A stretch of 34,065 bases of DNA, taken from Anaerolineae bacterium. Its GTDB lineage: Bacteria; Chloroflexota; Anaerolineae; E26-bin7. Below the pieces are notes generated by a model. It did not search any database and had not been told where the DNA came from. It was given only the letters and a program-made list of their open reading frames with translations. Below are positions 25,188-34,065 of this stretch, one piece after another; position 1 is the first letter of the stretch, and each line of letters opens with the position of its first letter. The DNA is taken from positions 1 to 34,065 of the forward strand of contig JAOZOT010000006.1 of assembly GCA_029933115.1 (NCBI GenBank). The letters run 5' to 3'. Both the position numbers and the translations under genes were made by a program.

Positions 25188-28100
25188 TCAGCCTAGGCTG
25201 GCGATGACGGAGAAAATAACTCCGCCCAGGCCAGCTAGCATCACCAGACTGGCCAGACCATAGGACAACACGGCAAGGCTCATTGATGCTCTGACCGCTG
25301 AACTGGCACCTATCCCGCGCTGATAACTGACAAACACGTTACCACCTAGCGACTTTCGCGCGCCATCAACCATCCTCTTAAATGAAAACCTGCCTCTTGG
25401 TCTGAGCTCAACAGTTACCTCAACCGGTGGATTTCGCAAGCCACGCGGCTGATGCACCACAACCTTGCGGATGCTGGCTGGTAGACCATCTCGAGCGGTG
25501 AACGCTAATGTATGTTTGCCGTAATCTCTCAACCGGCGTGTCCAACCTGGGCCTGCACCTTCAATCGTAAGCGTGCCTTCAGCGGACCAGAGGTGCAAGT
25601 ACATTTGATACGCCAGATAAGCTGATAGAATGGCGAACCACACACCCAGGATCGTCGGCAGCACCCACCACTGAGGATGGCGTCCGAGATGTACCCGTAC
25701 CGTTACGCCATCGGGCTTCTCGTAGATGTATGCCTCTTTCAGATCGCTCAGTGGATGAACGCGGATCTCACACCAGCCCAGGTCCCGGTGAGCATACCAG
25801 TTAAACGGTCCGTAGTCATTAAAAGAGGCCAGGTAGCGACCAGGGGCGCTGCCATGGGTCAGCTTGAGTGGGCCGGTGGTTTGCCCCTCGGGCGAGATGA
25901 CCTCTACGGCGAGGGTCGTTTCGGCCGGGTTTTTCTGGATCTGAGCAGGTGCAAGGGGCTTACCTGCCTCATCTGTTACCGCCACTTCAATTCCCAGTGG
26001 GCGGGGGCGCCAGAAGAGATCTCGCCAGGCATACTCCTCCGCTTGGGGGCGAGTCACGAGGATACGCACCAGGCTCATTGGCCGGATAGTGAAAAGTAGG
26101 GCTGTGTGGTCTTCTACCAGGGGGATTTTTTCTCCGATGGGGCTTTCTGCCTGGACAGAGACGGTCAGGGTGAAATCCCCGGCTTTCTGCGGGGTGAACT
26201 CGCCTGTCCAGCGACCCTGCTTTTCCACCGTCAAAGGCACTGCTTCCGTCAGGCCTCCGCCTTTCACACTGGCCTGTGCCTCCAGGCGCCAAGATGGATC
26301 CATCTGATCCCCCATAGGGTTGCCCGTCTGGTCAGCCAGGTAAAAAGTCACCGGCGCCGCGCGATACTGAGGCCACGGACTGGAAAACCCATCCCAAATA
26401 ACCCGGGGTGGCTGCACTTCCAGGCTGCCCATGTCTTCGTCGAAGGTTGTGAACTGCTGGCCTGTGGCCGGGTCCTTCACTTGGCCTAGCAAATGCACCC
26501 GATACTTGCCGGGGTGTGATGGGGTGAAAGTGCCCTGGTAACCTGCTTCGCCAGGGGATAAATCTATAGAGGTATCCTGACCGGCTATCGTAAATGTCAG
26601 GCACATCTGCACAAAGGCGGCCGATTCGGGAGGTACCTGTAAGGGAGCGCCACTGGCATCGGTCAGGACTACGGAGACCAGTACAGGCAGCAATGTCGTT
26701 GGCGTTCCGGCGACGTTCAGGTGCACCGTGGTTGGTTTTACCTCAAAGGTGGCCATCCCCTCCGGTGGCTTGCGGAACAACTCAAATGGCTCACCGTCTG
26801 GCTTCTGAGTGGTGGCTACAATGTTGAAGGCATATTTACCGGGTTGGGCGGGGAGATAGTAGGCTGTGTATTTGCTTTCTCCCTGCGGTGTCAGCACGAG
26901 ATGCTGGCTGGTGCCATCACCCTGTATCTCGGCTTCCACCGTCAGGCGGAAACGAAGATCGTCGTAAGGGGGTAATGCTCCTCCACGGCCGCTCAAAGTG
27001 CATTGCAAACGCACAGGGATATATTGTGGCACTGATGAGAGAGGATCACAGGCCGCGTTGGCTACAATCTGGATCATAAAGATGCGCAGGATGCCAGCGG
27101 AGACAGGCCGCTCGATAGTGATATAACCCGGTTCGGGATTGAGGATGGTGATGCTTTCAATATACCGATCTCTATCCTTCACGGTGGCGGTCGCCAGACC
27201 TTCCAGGAGCTGTCCATCCTGGTACATCTTCACCCGCACCTCAGGCTCTGGTTTATGTATGACAAATGTGATCTCTTGCAGATAAGGTGGCACAGCGATG
27301 CGGTCCTGCGTTTCAGGGATCTCTACGACCTCGCCTCGGGTCGTTTTCTTATCGGCCAGGCCGGGCTCGTTGACCGTCAACTCGGCCAGGATGCCCTCGA
27401 AGAAAGCCCACATGGTGTTGGCATCCACCAGTTCGGCATTATTGTGAGTCCAGTCACTCCAGTATCCTCGGACACGGGACCAATATTCGTTGCTGCGGTC
27501 GTTGATGGCTCCCACAAAGAAACGATAGCGTGGATAGGATAATTCATCCTGAATATACTTTGCCAGCATCTGACGGTACTCAAAGCTCTGGAATTCTCCG
27601 TCTCGGCAATAGGCCAGCGCTTCTTCGCCCATCTCTGGGCAACTCAGGTACCATTCCCCATCGGTAAGCATCAAAATTACCTGAAGATGCTCACCATCTT
27701 GCCAGGTCTGTTGCATCGCCTGTAAAATGCTCTTGGCTTCTCGGAGCGCGCTCAAGTGGTCGGTATTTCCCAGATTGGTTGGAAACGCATCGGCCGAGAG
27801 TTCCGATTGCAAACGGCTGGAGAGAGGTTGCCACTCGTCGGACGTGTCGGGGTCTATGATAGTCGGCGTGACAATGGTCACCGGGCGACTGCCAAAGTAA
27901 ACCACTGCGATCTGGAACTGTACGTCCGAGTCGTGGAAGTAATTGAGGCGGTAGCCAGCCAACCGTTCCACCATTTGTTGCAGGCCGCTGAAGCGCAGGT
28001 CGTTGGGATCATTGGCCTGGGGATGATCCTTACTGCCGTAGTTCAGACCACCCATTGAGCCTGACTGGTCAACCAGGAACACGACGTCCACGCCAGTGTA

Positions 28101-28214
28101 ATCCTGTTTCTCATCTTGCGCGCCAACTGTCAAGGGATTGGTTATCGGCAAAACTGAAAGCAAAAGACAGATACCCAGTATAAAGAAACCTCGCCCACGA
28201 GGATACGGCCTCAT
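25188..28214 (-). CDS. Secreted/membrane-anchored von Willebrand factor A domain protein with C-terminal TM and cytoplasmic tail
   Basis: 1008 aa; signal-like N-terminus GFFILGICLLLSVLPITNPLTVGAQ; MIDAS DVVFLVDQSGSMGG (28053-28070); Ig-like extracellular region; TM WWVLPTILGVWFAILSAYLAYQMYL; RBS AGGAGGAGCAAT-ATG. Confidence 0.88.
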   Translation of the reverse strand: MRPYPRGRGFFILGICLLLSVLPITNPLTVGAQDEKQDYTGVDVVFLVDQSGSMGGLNYGSKDHPQANDPNDLRFSGLQQMVERLAGYRLNYFHDSDVQFQIAVVYFGSRPVTIVTPTIIDPDTSDEWQPLSSRLQSELSADAFPTNLGNTDHLSALREAKSILQAMQQTWQDGEHLQVILMLTDGEWYLSCPEMGEEALAYCRDGEFQSFEYRQMLAKYIQDELSYPRYRFFVGAINDRSNEYWSRVRGYWSDWTHNNAELVDANTMWAFFEGILAELTVNEPGLADKKTTRGEVVEIPETQDRIAVPPYLQEITFVIHKPEPEVRVKMYQDGQLLEGLATATVKDRDRYIESITILNPEPGYITIERPVSAGILRIFMIQIVANAACDPLSSVPQYIPVRLQCTLSGRGGALPPYDDLRFRLTVEAEIQGDGTSQHLVLTPQGESKYTAYYLPAQPGKYAFNIVATTQKPDGEPFELFRKPPEGMATFEVKPTTVHLNVAGTPTTLLPVLVSVVLTDASGAPLQVPPESAAFVQMCLTFTIAGQDTSIDLSPGEAGYQGTFTPSHPGKYRVHLLGQVKDPATGQQFTTFDEDMGSLEVQPPRVIWDGFSSPWPQYRAAPVTFYLADQTGNPMGDQMDPSWRLEAQASVKGGGLTEAVPLTVEKQGRWTGEFTPQKAGDFTLTVSVQAESPIGEKIPLVEDHTALLFTIRPMSLVRILVTRPQAEEYAWRDLFWRPRPLGIEVAVTDEAGKPLAPAQIQKNPAETTLAVEVISPEGQTTGPLKLTHGSAPGRYLASFNDYGPFNWYAHRDLGWCEIRVHPLSDLKEAYIYEKPDGVTVRVHLGRHPQWWVLPTILGVWFAILSAYLAYQMYLHLWSAEGTLTIEGAGPGWTRRLRDYGKHTLAFTARDGLPASIRKVVVHQPRGLRNPPVEVTVELRPRGRFSFKRMVDGARKSLGGNVFVSYQRGIGASSAVRASMSLAVLSYGLASLVMLAGLGGVIFSVIASLG

Positions 28215-28282
28215 ATTGCTCCTCCTGAATCAATGCTGTACAGGTGCCTTATGGTTAATAACTGGACACTGGCGTTTTTGCT

Positions 28283-28339
28283 CGTAGGGACGGCTTTAGC
28301 CGTTCAGAATGGTGAAAAGCGACTGAAGTCGCCACTACG
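28283..28339. repeat. REP/MITE-like double hairpin between metallophosphoesterase and vWA genes
   Basis: cgtaggg ACGGCT-TT-AGCCGT (28290-28303) ... GCGACT-GA-AGTCGC (28319-28332) cactacg; outer CGTAG/CTACG ends are inverted. Confidence 0.75.
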
Positions 28340-28412
28340 AACCACTACATCTTGGGGTTATATGCAGCTTCTTTGCAAGATATGGTGGTATTCAAAATTC
28401 GCCAGACTCCAG

Positions 28413-29282
28413 TTAATAACTGTGCTGCCGGGCAAGAATTTCATAGAGATGTCTGGGCATTGGCACTTTTGCAGCCTCAAATTCTCCCCGATTGTACGGG
28501 ATTCGTCGGAATTCCACGGTCCATTTCACCGTCTCAAGGACGGCGTAATAGGCTGCATTGGTATCTTTAACATTACGAGGGACGCCTACGCTTCCCGGAC
28601 AGATCATCGCCAGCCGGTCACCGTTCTCCAGCAAAGCCTTTGGTCCCCCCGCTGGCTCATATAATTCTTCTCCGGCTTCCCATTCCCATCCCCGTGGTTT
28701 TTCCCATTGCTTAGCCCTTCCGTGGGCTGGTATGTGAGTGTGCCCCACGACTATCAGCCGGGGAAGTGCCTCATCATGTAGTCGCAGAATTGTATCCAGC
28801 ATCAAGTCCGGCGGCAAAGACCAGGGGTTGCAATAGGCATTGGGGCCTATGTTCTCTGCCTCGTGAGGGTCTGCTGACAACACTGCGCCATGGGCAGCGT
28901 AAATGCCGGCGTTTGCCCTTTGCCAGGCAGGACACTCCTTCAATTTCTGGATCCGCCGGGCTGGCAGCCCGGCCTCAAGCTGTTTAGCGTGCCACAGGGC
29001 AACGAGACGCTCGTCTTCACCAGGAGCCAGGTAACGTATGGCTTGATCGCCCACATCAGTGCCTTTCCACATCTGTAGGGCAGCCAGGTCGTGGTTGCCC
29101 ATCAGCCAGACGGTCGGCTCCCATTCGTCCAGCAGATTGATACAGCTTATGGGCAGGGGACCATAGCCCATTACATCGCCCAAAAACCAGAGTTCATCTA
29201 CCCCCAGCTTTTTAGCATCCTCCAAAACGGCCCGCAGGGCTGGCGCGTTGCCATGTATATCCGCCAGCAATGCCACACGCAT
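28413..29282 (-). CDS. Calcineurin-like metallophosphoesterase
   Basis: 289 aa; LLADIHGN, FLGDVMGYGP, LMGNHDL, VVGHTHIPAHG metal-binding motifs; starts 3 bases after the upstream stop. Confidence 0.92.
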   Translation of the reverse strand: MRVALLADIHGNAPALRAVLEDAKKLGVDELWFLGDVMGYGPLPISCINLLDEWEPTVWLMGNHDLAALQMWKGTDVGDQAIRYLAPGEDERLVALWHAKQLEAGLPARRIQKLKECPAWQRANAGIYAAHGAVLSADPHEAENIGPNAYCNPWSLPPDLMLDTILRLHDEALPRLIVVGHTHIPAHGRAKQWEKPRGWEWEAGEELYEPAGGPKALLENGDRLAMICPGSVGVPRNVKDTNAAYYAVLETVKWTVEFRRIPYNRGEFEAAKVPMPRHLYEILARQHSY

Positions 29283-29285
29283 TTG

Positions 29286-32200
29286 TCACGCCCCCCTGAT
29301 TTGTTGTTCGTATTTCTCCAGCCCCGGCCAATGGGGAGCCACCTCTCGCAGCCCCGCCAACCGTTCCAGGCAAAACTGTCGCTGTTCTTCCTTATCATTT
29401 CTTTGCCAGGGCCACCATCGGCCCTCCAGTTCTCTAAGAGCATCATCCAGTGCCTCTTTTTCGTCCAGGAATCGCTTTTGCAATTCCTCAATAGGCTCAA
29501 GAATATCTCTCGAACGATGTTGCCCGACTGTGCCTTTCAGCCAGAAACGCAGTTCGTCCACTGCTTGTTGCACGTCGTGATGCCAGCGATCTGCTTCGGC
29601 CAGTGCCCGGCGCAGACGATGACTGAGGGGCTGTTGTAATTCGGGGGGACGGCTTTCCAGGTGCTGCAGCAAGGGTTCCAACGCCAGGCCACCCCCCAGA
29701 CGGTTGGTCCGGCCACCGGCCTGGGCGCCTTCCAGGGCATCCTGGCTCAGTTGGATAGCCTCCTCAAAAGCAGCCTGGCGCACCAACTCAATAACGTGTT
29801 TGCGGGATTCGGCCTGCCACGGGCGCAAGGCGCTCTTCTCTACCTCGGCCCACCAGGTCTGGAACTGTTCCCACTGTCGCTGACGGGCCTGGAGTGATTC
29901 CTCTAGCTGCTCCCACGAGAGGCGATTGGGTTCCTTGATCAGGTGGCCGCTACGAAATCCGTATCTGTTTTCCCGATCCAATGACACTATCTGCCCCATC
30001 CGCGCCAGGGCTGCATGAAATTCCTCAGCCTGCACCAGGGTGTAGAGGGTTGCTGTTGCCAGCACCAGTTGATTTCGTTTCTCTTCGGCCTGGTTCTTTT
30101 CCTCAAACAGCCAGCTTACCGCCCGATGCCGCCCAAACCTGACCAGGTATTCTCGCAGGGGAGCGCCAACGTCGGCCCACTGCTCTTCAATGCCGACCTG
30201 GATGATCAGGGGGTTGATCACCTCCCAGGGAGCCTCCTGATAACGATCGGCGAGTTTCATCTGCTGCAACACTTCGGCTGCTTTCTGCCAGGCATCCCAG
30301 CGCACATCCACGTCATTATGCTCCAGATTCTGCCAGTAGTCCCGGCTCAGTTCTTTGCCGCCGTCTACCGGCAGCGGTGTCCGGGGGGATCGCAAGATAT
30401 GAGCGATTAATGCTGACCAGGGCACGTGTTCCCAACGGTTGCGTCCGTCGCGGCCAGCAGCAATCACCTGTTCCAGTCGCCCCTTGGCCTGCTGCTGGGC
30501 ACTCCATAAACCGAGTAAGGCTTCTCTAAAGCTTGCAACCTTGTCGTAGATTCGTCTGGCATCCTGATAAATGCCCGCTCCATCCTCCGGGTGTTCCTTT
30601 TCTGTAGCCCAGGTATAGCCGCCCAATAGCCCCTGAAGCAGAGCGGCCCACTCCTGCACATTCTCGCTCCATTGCAGTTGATGGCTAAGCGAGTCTAACG
30701 GCTCCAAATGCTTGTGTTCCAGGTCGTACTTGGGACCGTGGGTATCTTCAGTCAGTTGTTTCGCAACACCTCGCAATCGGCCTAGCGCACGGGTGATCTC
30801 ACGTAGGGTTGTCTCTCCTGCGCTGTCCTCACGGAAGAGAAAACGGATTTTGAGCCCCATTCCCCAGCGATCTCTCAAATTCGCCGCTGGCGGAGCGCCC
30901 CAAAAGGCCAGGTCTTCAACCGGAGCCCTGGTTTGACTCCAGCTTTCCCTGAGTTCGTTCAGCAGTTTCCGCTCCATGCTGGCGTACCAGTTGGAAATGC
31001 CTGCATTGACGCGCACCTGCTCGCCAAACCAGCGCCGCACTTCCCGCCATGCCCTGCGGGCTCTCTCCTGAAATTCCTGTGGGAGGGTGGAGAGCAGCTG
31101 GTGCTCCTTCTCTTGTCGGTGCATGTCTTGTTCGGTTTGTTTTAGCCGCTCGATCAGGCTGCCTTTGGTCTCCTGGGCCAGGCGATATTCTCTGAGGCTG
31201 GTGTGGGGCTGAAGCCGTTCGGCAATGCGGGCCTTTGCCTGGCTGATGTCGGCGACTGCCCCGGTTTTGAAACGCAGCGCTTCCAGGCGCAGCCGCCATT
31301 CCGCGATCTCCTCTGGCTGCTCTAAGCCAGCCCAGGCCGGGTTCTTCTCCCGGTCCGCTGCCTCCAGACGGCGCTTCGCCTGTTGAATATAGATACTTGC
31401 CCGCCTATGTTCCTCATCCTCTAGAAACAGCTCTGCCAGCCAGCACAGACTCTCCACATCGGGAACTAGACCGACCCATTCAGCCAGTTTTTGGCGCGCT
31501 TGGTCACGCTGGCCATCAACAATAAGCCTTTCTATCTCGTTGTACACCTGTTGGCGACGCACCTGGCGCAGTTTTGTCTCCAGCCGAATCCAGGCCTCAC
31601 CCCTGCTCAGGTTGGCTGCCATCTGATAATATTCTTCAGCCTGGGAATACTGACCGATCTGCCAGGCCTGGTCTCCCCACTCCTCGTAGATGCGCGGGAA
31701 TTGTTCGTATTGATAGTTTCGTGCTTTCTCCGGCTGCAGGAGGGCCAGTTGATTGACCTTCTCCACCAACGCGGCGTAAACCGGACGCCGCTCCAGATCA
31801 GCGATGAGTCCCTCAATCTCTTTTATAAGCTGCTCTGCCCACCCGGTCTTAATCTGGCGGTAAAGGTTTCGCACCTCCTGTTGCATGGGCGAGGCTTTTG
31901 TCCGCCACGCCTCCAATTCCTCAAGTGCCTGCGCATACTTCCCCTCTTTCCGGTAATCCAGTGCATCTTCAATGGCCTGGGAAACTGCGGCGGCATCCTC
32001 AGCTTGTTTCAGCCACTCTTCAGCCAGGAAAATATCCCCTTTGTCCGCTTTTTCTGCCTTTACCACCAACTGCCAGGCATCTTTGGCCCGATGATAGAGA
32101 CCTGCCTCCCAGTCCAGACGCCCTTGCAGGAAACGTTGCCGTGCCGCTATCCGTTCTTGAAAATCAATCAGTTCTGGTTTTCTGCCTCGCCCGGTTATAG

Positions 32201-33773
32201 CCTGGCGCACTTCGTCAGCCAGACGGTCTAACTCGTCTATTGCCTGGTGGATGGCTTCACTCTCATCGAGCCTGGTTGGGTCTATGGCCTGGAAGCGTTG
32301 TTCCCAATCGGCCAATAGTGCCTCAAGCGACCGGCGGGCCTGAACTGCGTAGCGAGCTCCCTGCAAGATCTGCTGGAAGCGCTCGGGGCGGCCGGCGACT
32401 TTGGCTTCCAGGTCAGCCAGGGCCTGAACTGCCGCTGCCAGGTCTGTATCTACCAGCCCTTCGATTTGTTCTGCCTCTTTATTTAATGCCTCAAAGAATT
32501 CCTGGTCGGCATCACACTTTCGCACCAGGTCTTGGGCCCGCTGAGCAATCTCCTGCAAACCCTCATCGCGTTCGGCGACTTCATGAACACGGGAGGCCAT
32601 ACCCTTGGCGTCCTCAAAGTCACCCGTCTGGCGCCTTTCGGCAACCCGGCGCAAGAGTCCTTCCAGATGAACTTTGAGCTTCGGGCGCATCTGATCGCGC
32701 GCTCTTTCAATTTCGGGTGCATAACTGTCTATGTTTTTTGCCTGGTCAAGCAGGCTCCAGGCCTCCATTATGTCCTTGCCGGGCTGCAGGGCATCTTTCA
32801 CCAGATCAACGGCCTGCTGACGACGGTCAAGGGCGGGTTCAATAGTCTCTTTGAAAAAGGCCTCTAATTCTTTTTTCTTCTTTAGAGTGAGGTACTCAAA
32901 ACCCAGCGCCTCCTTAATCCAGTCGGCGGCGGCCTCTGGATGGGCTGGCAACTTGGCCTGTGCCCGTCCCCGGTACTCGTCGGCTTTGCCCTCTTCGTAT
33001 TGAGCAGCCAGTTCTATCAGTCGTTGTATGGCTTCTGCAGCAGGCAAATACTCCTTTGATATCAGGGTTCTCTGGGACTTGCCGTCAATAACTTTCGTGC
33101 CCCAGTCATACCCAGGTAACTCGCTAAAGCCTTCTCTGTTCAGCCGGGACAGTTCTTCGATCAAAGGCTTGAAGTTGCCTTGGACTGCCTGAGTGGTACG
33201 CCATCCTTCCTCAGCGTAGGCCTTTTCTCGCCTCTGTTTTGTTTCCTTCAACAGTTCCTGAAACTGGAGGTTGTCATGGTATTTACTCGCTTTTTGCTGC
33301 GCCAGAAACAGGGCCTGGTCATATTGGTTCAGCATAAGAGAAGGAGCTTGCCAGAATGTTTCCAACTGACGACGGGTCTCTTCTAACTCTTGTGACACTT
33401 TTGCCTGCTGCCAGTGCGGCCGCCAGCGCTCGAGCAGAGGTTCTAGCTCTACAGGATTAGGGTGGATACTCTGCAGACGGGCCAGCGTCTCCTGGCCTGT
33501 GTCCAGAAGATTGGCCTGGATCAGCTCCTCCGGCTTTTTGGCCAATAGAGTTTCCAGGTCGTGGGTCAGGGCCTGCACGCGCTTCTGGCGGATCTCTTCA
33601 ACTTCCTGCTCCACGGCTTCAATTTGCCCAATGTCGTCTTCCGTGAGACCCGCAAGCTTGTAAGCATCCTGGAGCTTTTGCAGGGCTTCGTCAAAACGGT
33701 CCTGATCGGCCAGGGACTGGGCCTGTGTCAAGTAATTGCTAAGCATTTGTCTGGCATCTGGGTGGTCGCTCAT
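29286..33773 (-). CDS. Very large helical-repeat/coiled-coil (TPR-like) protein, probable first gene of the cluster
   Basis: 1495 aa, helical composition throughout; N-terminal repeat YLTQAQSLADQDRFDEALQKLQDAYKLAG; GAGGCAACAGAA-ATG upstream. Confidence 0.88.
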   Translation of the reverse strand: MSDHPDARQMLSNYLTQAQSLADQDRFDEALQKLQDAYKLAGLTEDDIGQIEAVEQEVEEIRQKRVQALTHDLETLLAKKPEELIQANLLDTGQETLARLQSIHPNPVELEPLLERWRPHWQQAKVSQELEETRRQLETFWQAPSLMLNQYDQALFLAQQKASKYHDNLQFQELLKETKQRREKAYAEEGWRTTQAVQGNFKPLIEELSRLNREGFSELPGYDWGTKVIDGKSQRTLISKEYLPAAEAIQRLIELAAQYEEGKADEYRGRAQAKLPAHPEAAADWIKEALGFEYLTLKKKKELEAFFKETIEPALDRRQQAVDLVKDALQPGKDIMEAWSLLDQAKNIDSYAPEIERARDQMRPKLKVHLEGLLRRVAERRQTGDFEDAKGMASRVHEVAERDEGLQEIAQRAQDLVRKCDADQEFFEALNKEAEQIEGLVDTDLAAAVQALADLEAKVAGRPERFQQILQGARYAVQARRSLEALLADWEQRFQAIDPTRLDESEAIHQAIDELDRLADEVRQAITGRGRKPELIDFQERIAARQRFLQGRLDWEAGLYHRAKDAWQLVVKAEKADKGDIFLAEEWLKQAEDAAAVSQAIEDALDYRKEGKYAQALEELEAWRTKASPMQQEVRNLYRQIKTGWAEQLIKEIEGLIADLERRPVYAALVEKVNQLALLQPEKARNYQYEQFPRIYEEWGDQAWQIGQYSQAEEYYQMAANLSRGEAWIRLETKLRQVRRQQVYNEIERLIVDGQRDQARQKLAEWVGLVPDVESLCWLAELFLEDEEHRRASIYIQQAKRRLEAADREKNPAWAGLEQPEEIAEWRLRLEALRFKTGAVADISQAKARIAERLQPHTSLREYRLAQETKGSLIERLKQTEQDMHRQEKEHQLLSTLPQEFQERARRAWREVRRWFGEQVRVNAGISNWYASMERKLLNELRESWSQTRAPVEDLAFWGAPPAANLRDRWGMGLKIRFLFREDSAGETTLREITRALGRLRGVAKQLTEDTHGPKYDLEHKHLEPLDSLSHQLQWSENVQEWAALLQGLLGGYTWATEKEHPEDGAGIYQDARRIYDKVASFREALLGLWSAQQQAKGRLEQVIAAGRDGRNRWEHVPWSALIAHILRSPRTPLPVDGGKELSRDYWQNLEHNDVDVRWDAWQKAAEVLQQMKLADRYQEAPWEVINPLIIQVGIEEQWADVGAPLREYLVRFGRHRAVSWLFEEKNQAEEKRNQLVLATATLYTLVQAEEFHAALARMGQIVSLDRENRYGFRSGHLIKEPNRLSWEQLEESLQARQRQWEQFQTWWAEVEKSALRPWQAESRKHVIELVRQAAFEEAIQLSQDALEGAQAGGRTNRLGGGLALEPLLQHLESRPPELQQPLSHRLRRALAEADRWHHDVQQAVDELRFWLKGTVGQHRSRDILEPIEELQKRFLDEKEALDDALRELEGRWWPWQRNDKEEQRQFCLERLAGLREVAPHWPGLEKYEQQIRGA

Positions 33774-33850
33774 TTCTGTTGCCTCGCAGTTATGCTAAAC
33801 CGATGACAGGGATAAACTACAAAACCTCTGGACTGTTGGACATTCAACTG

Positions 33851-33862
33851 GGGTAATTACCC
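33851..33862. promoter_or_regulatory. 12-bp perfect palindrome upstream of the first cluster gene (candidate operator)
   Basis: gggtaattaccc is self-complementary and lies 78 bp upstream of the start codon of the 1495-aa gene. Confidence 0.35.
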
Positions 33863-34012
33863 AATCCATGCCCGAGTTTGATTGTGTGTCACCTCGACAG
33901 ATCGTCGTGATGCCCCCCAGTGTTTTGGCTGCACGCAATTCGCAAAATCCACGTGATAGGGTTGTAGCTCATTGAAGATCCAGGAAGGAACGTCCAAGTA
34001 GTCGATTCTCTA
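33857..34012 (-). other. Possible short coding remnant
   Basis: Minus-strand frame RIDYLDVPSWIFNELQPYHVDFANCVQPKHWGASRRSVEVTHNQTRAWIG followed by TAA and preceded by an in-frame TAG; no start codon or family recognised. It may be a fragment of a disrupted gene or chance. Confidence 0.25.
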
Positions 34013-34065
34013 CTCACCATTCGCTTATTTGCCTGGTTACTATGGCGGATTGGGCATCGCTTGCA

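Noticed and set aside
31491-32231. 246-aa plus-strand ORF
   Set aside because: Antisense to the 1495-aa helical protein; composition (L/C/F-rich) is typical of the complement of Glu/Gln/Lys-rich coding sequence.
1007-33773. Classification as a known defence system (CBASS, Thoeris, BREX, TerY-P, etc.)
   Set aside because: No cyclase, SIR2, TIR, helicase, nuclease or MoxR-type AAA+ ATPase motif was recognised; a defence role cannot be supported from sequence alone.
33774-33850. Sigma-70 promoter for the cluster
   Set aside because: Candidate hexamers (TTGAAT, TAGCAT) have poor spacing or similarity; not strong enough to report as a feature.
1-34065. tRNA or rRNA genes
   Set aside because: No recognisable tRNA cloverleaf or rRNA conserved segments were seen by eye; a tRNAscan/Infernal run would be decisive.

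Overview
The window is dominated by one very long, tightly packed minus-strand gene cluster (about 33773 down to 1007; 14 genes plus one downstream membrane ORF). It reads as a multi-component, membrane-spanning tubulin/vWA system. In transcription order (right to left) it contains: a 1495-aa helical-repeat/coiled-coil protein; a calcineurin-like metallophosphoesterase; a secreted/TM vWA protein; a tubulin/FtsZ-superfamily-like protein (1188 aa); a giant fusion (about 2057-2116 aa) with signal peptide, CAP/SCP, vWA, TM hairpin, CxxCH plus PD40 propeller, TM and a cytoplasmic tubulin-like domain; a 530-aa helical protein that is a visible paralogue of the N-terminus of the 1495-aa protein; a 709-aa multi-TM protein; a 268-aa TM protein with a TP/poly-P linker; a divergent Ser/Thr-kinase-like protein; a 792-aa repeat-rich coiled-coil protein; a 554-aa single-pass TM protein; a 104-aa membrane protein; a 151-aa small protein; a 636-aa M48-like membrane metalloprotease with a zinc ribbon; and a 202-aa membrane protein. 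The left edge (1 to about 1020) holds two truncated transposase remnants in opposite orientation. The two largest internal intergenic gaps carry hairpin-rich repeats, and a 12-bp perfect palindrome lies about 80 bp upstream of the first gene. From memory, a tubulin-superfamily plus vWA membrane-remodelling association was predicted computationally by Makarova and Koonin (2010). The gene complement here, especially the transmembrane CAP-vWA-propeller-tubulin fusion, goes well beyond that description and is the main candidate for an undescribed system. TP-rich surface linkers hint at Chloroflexota-like bacteria, which is inference only. The many plus-strand ORFs look like antisense shadow ORFs.
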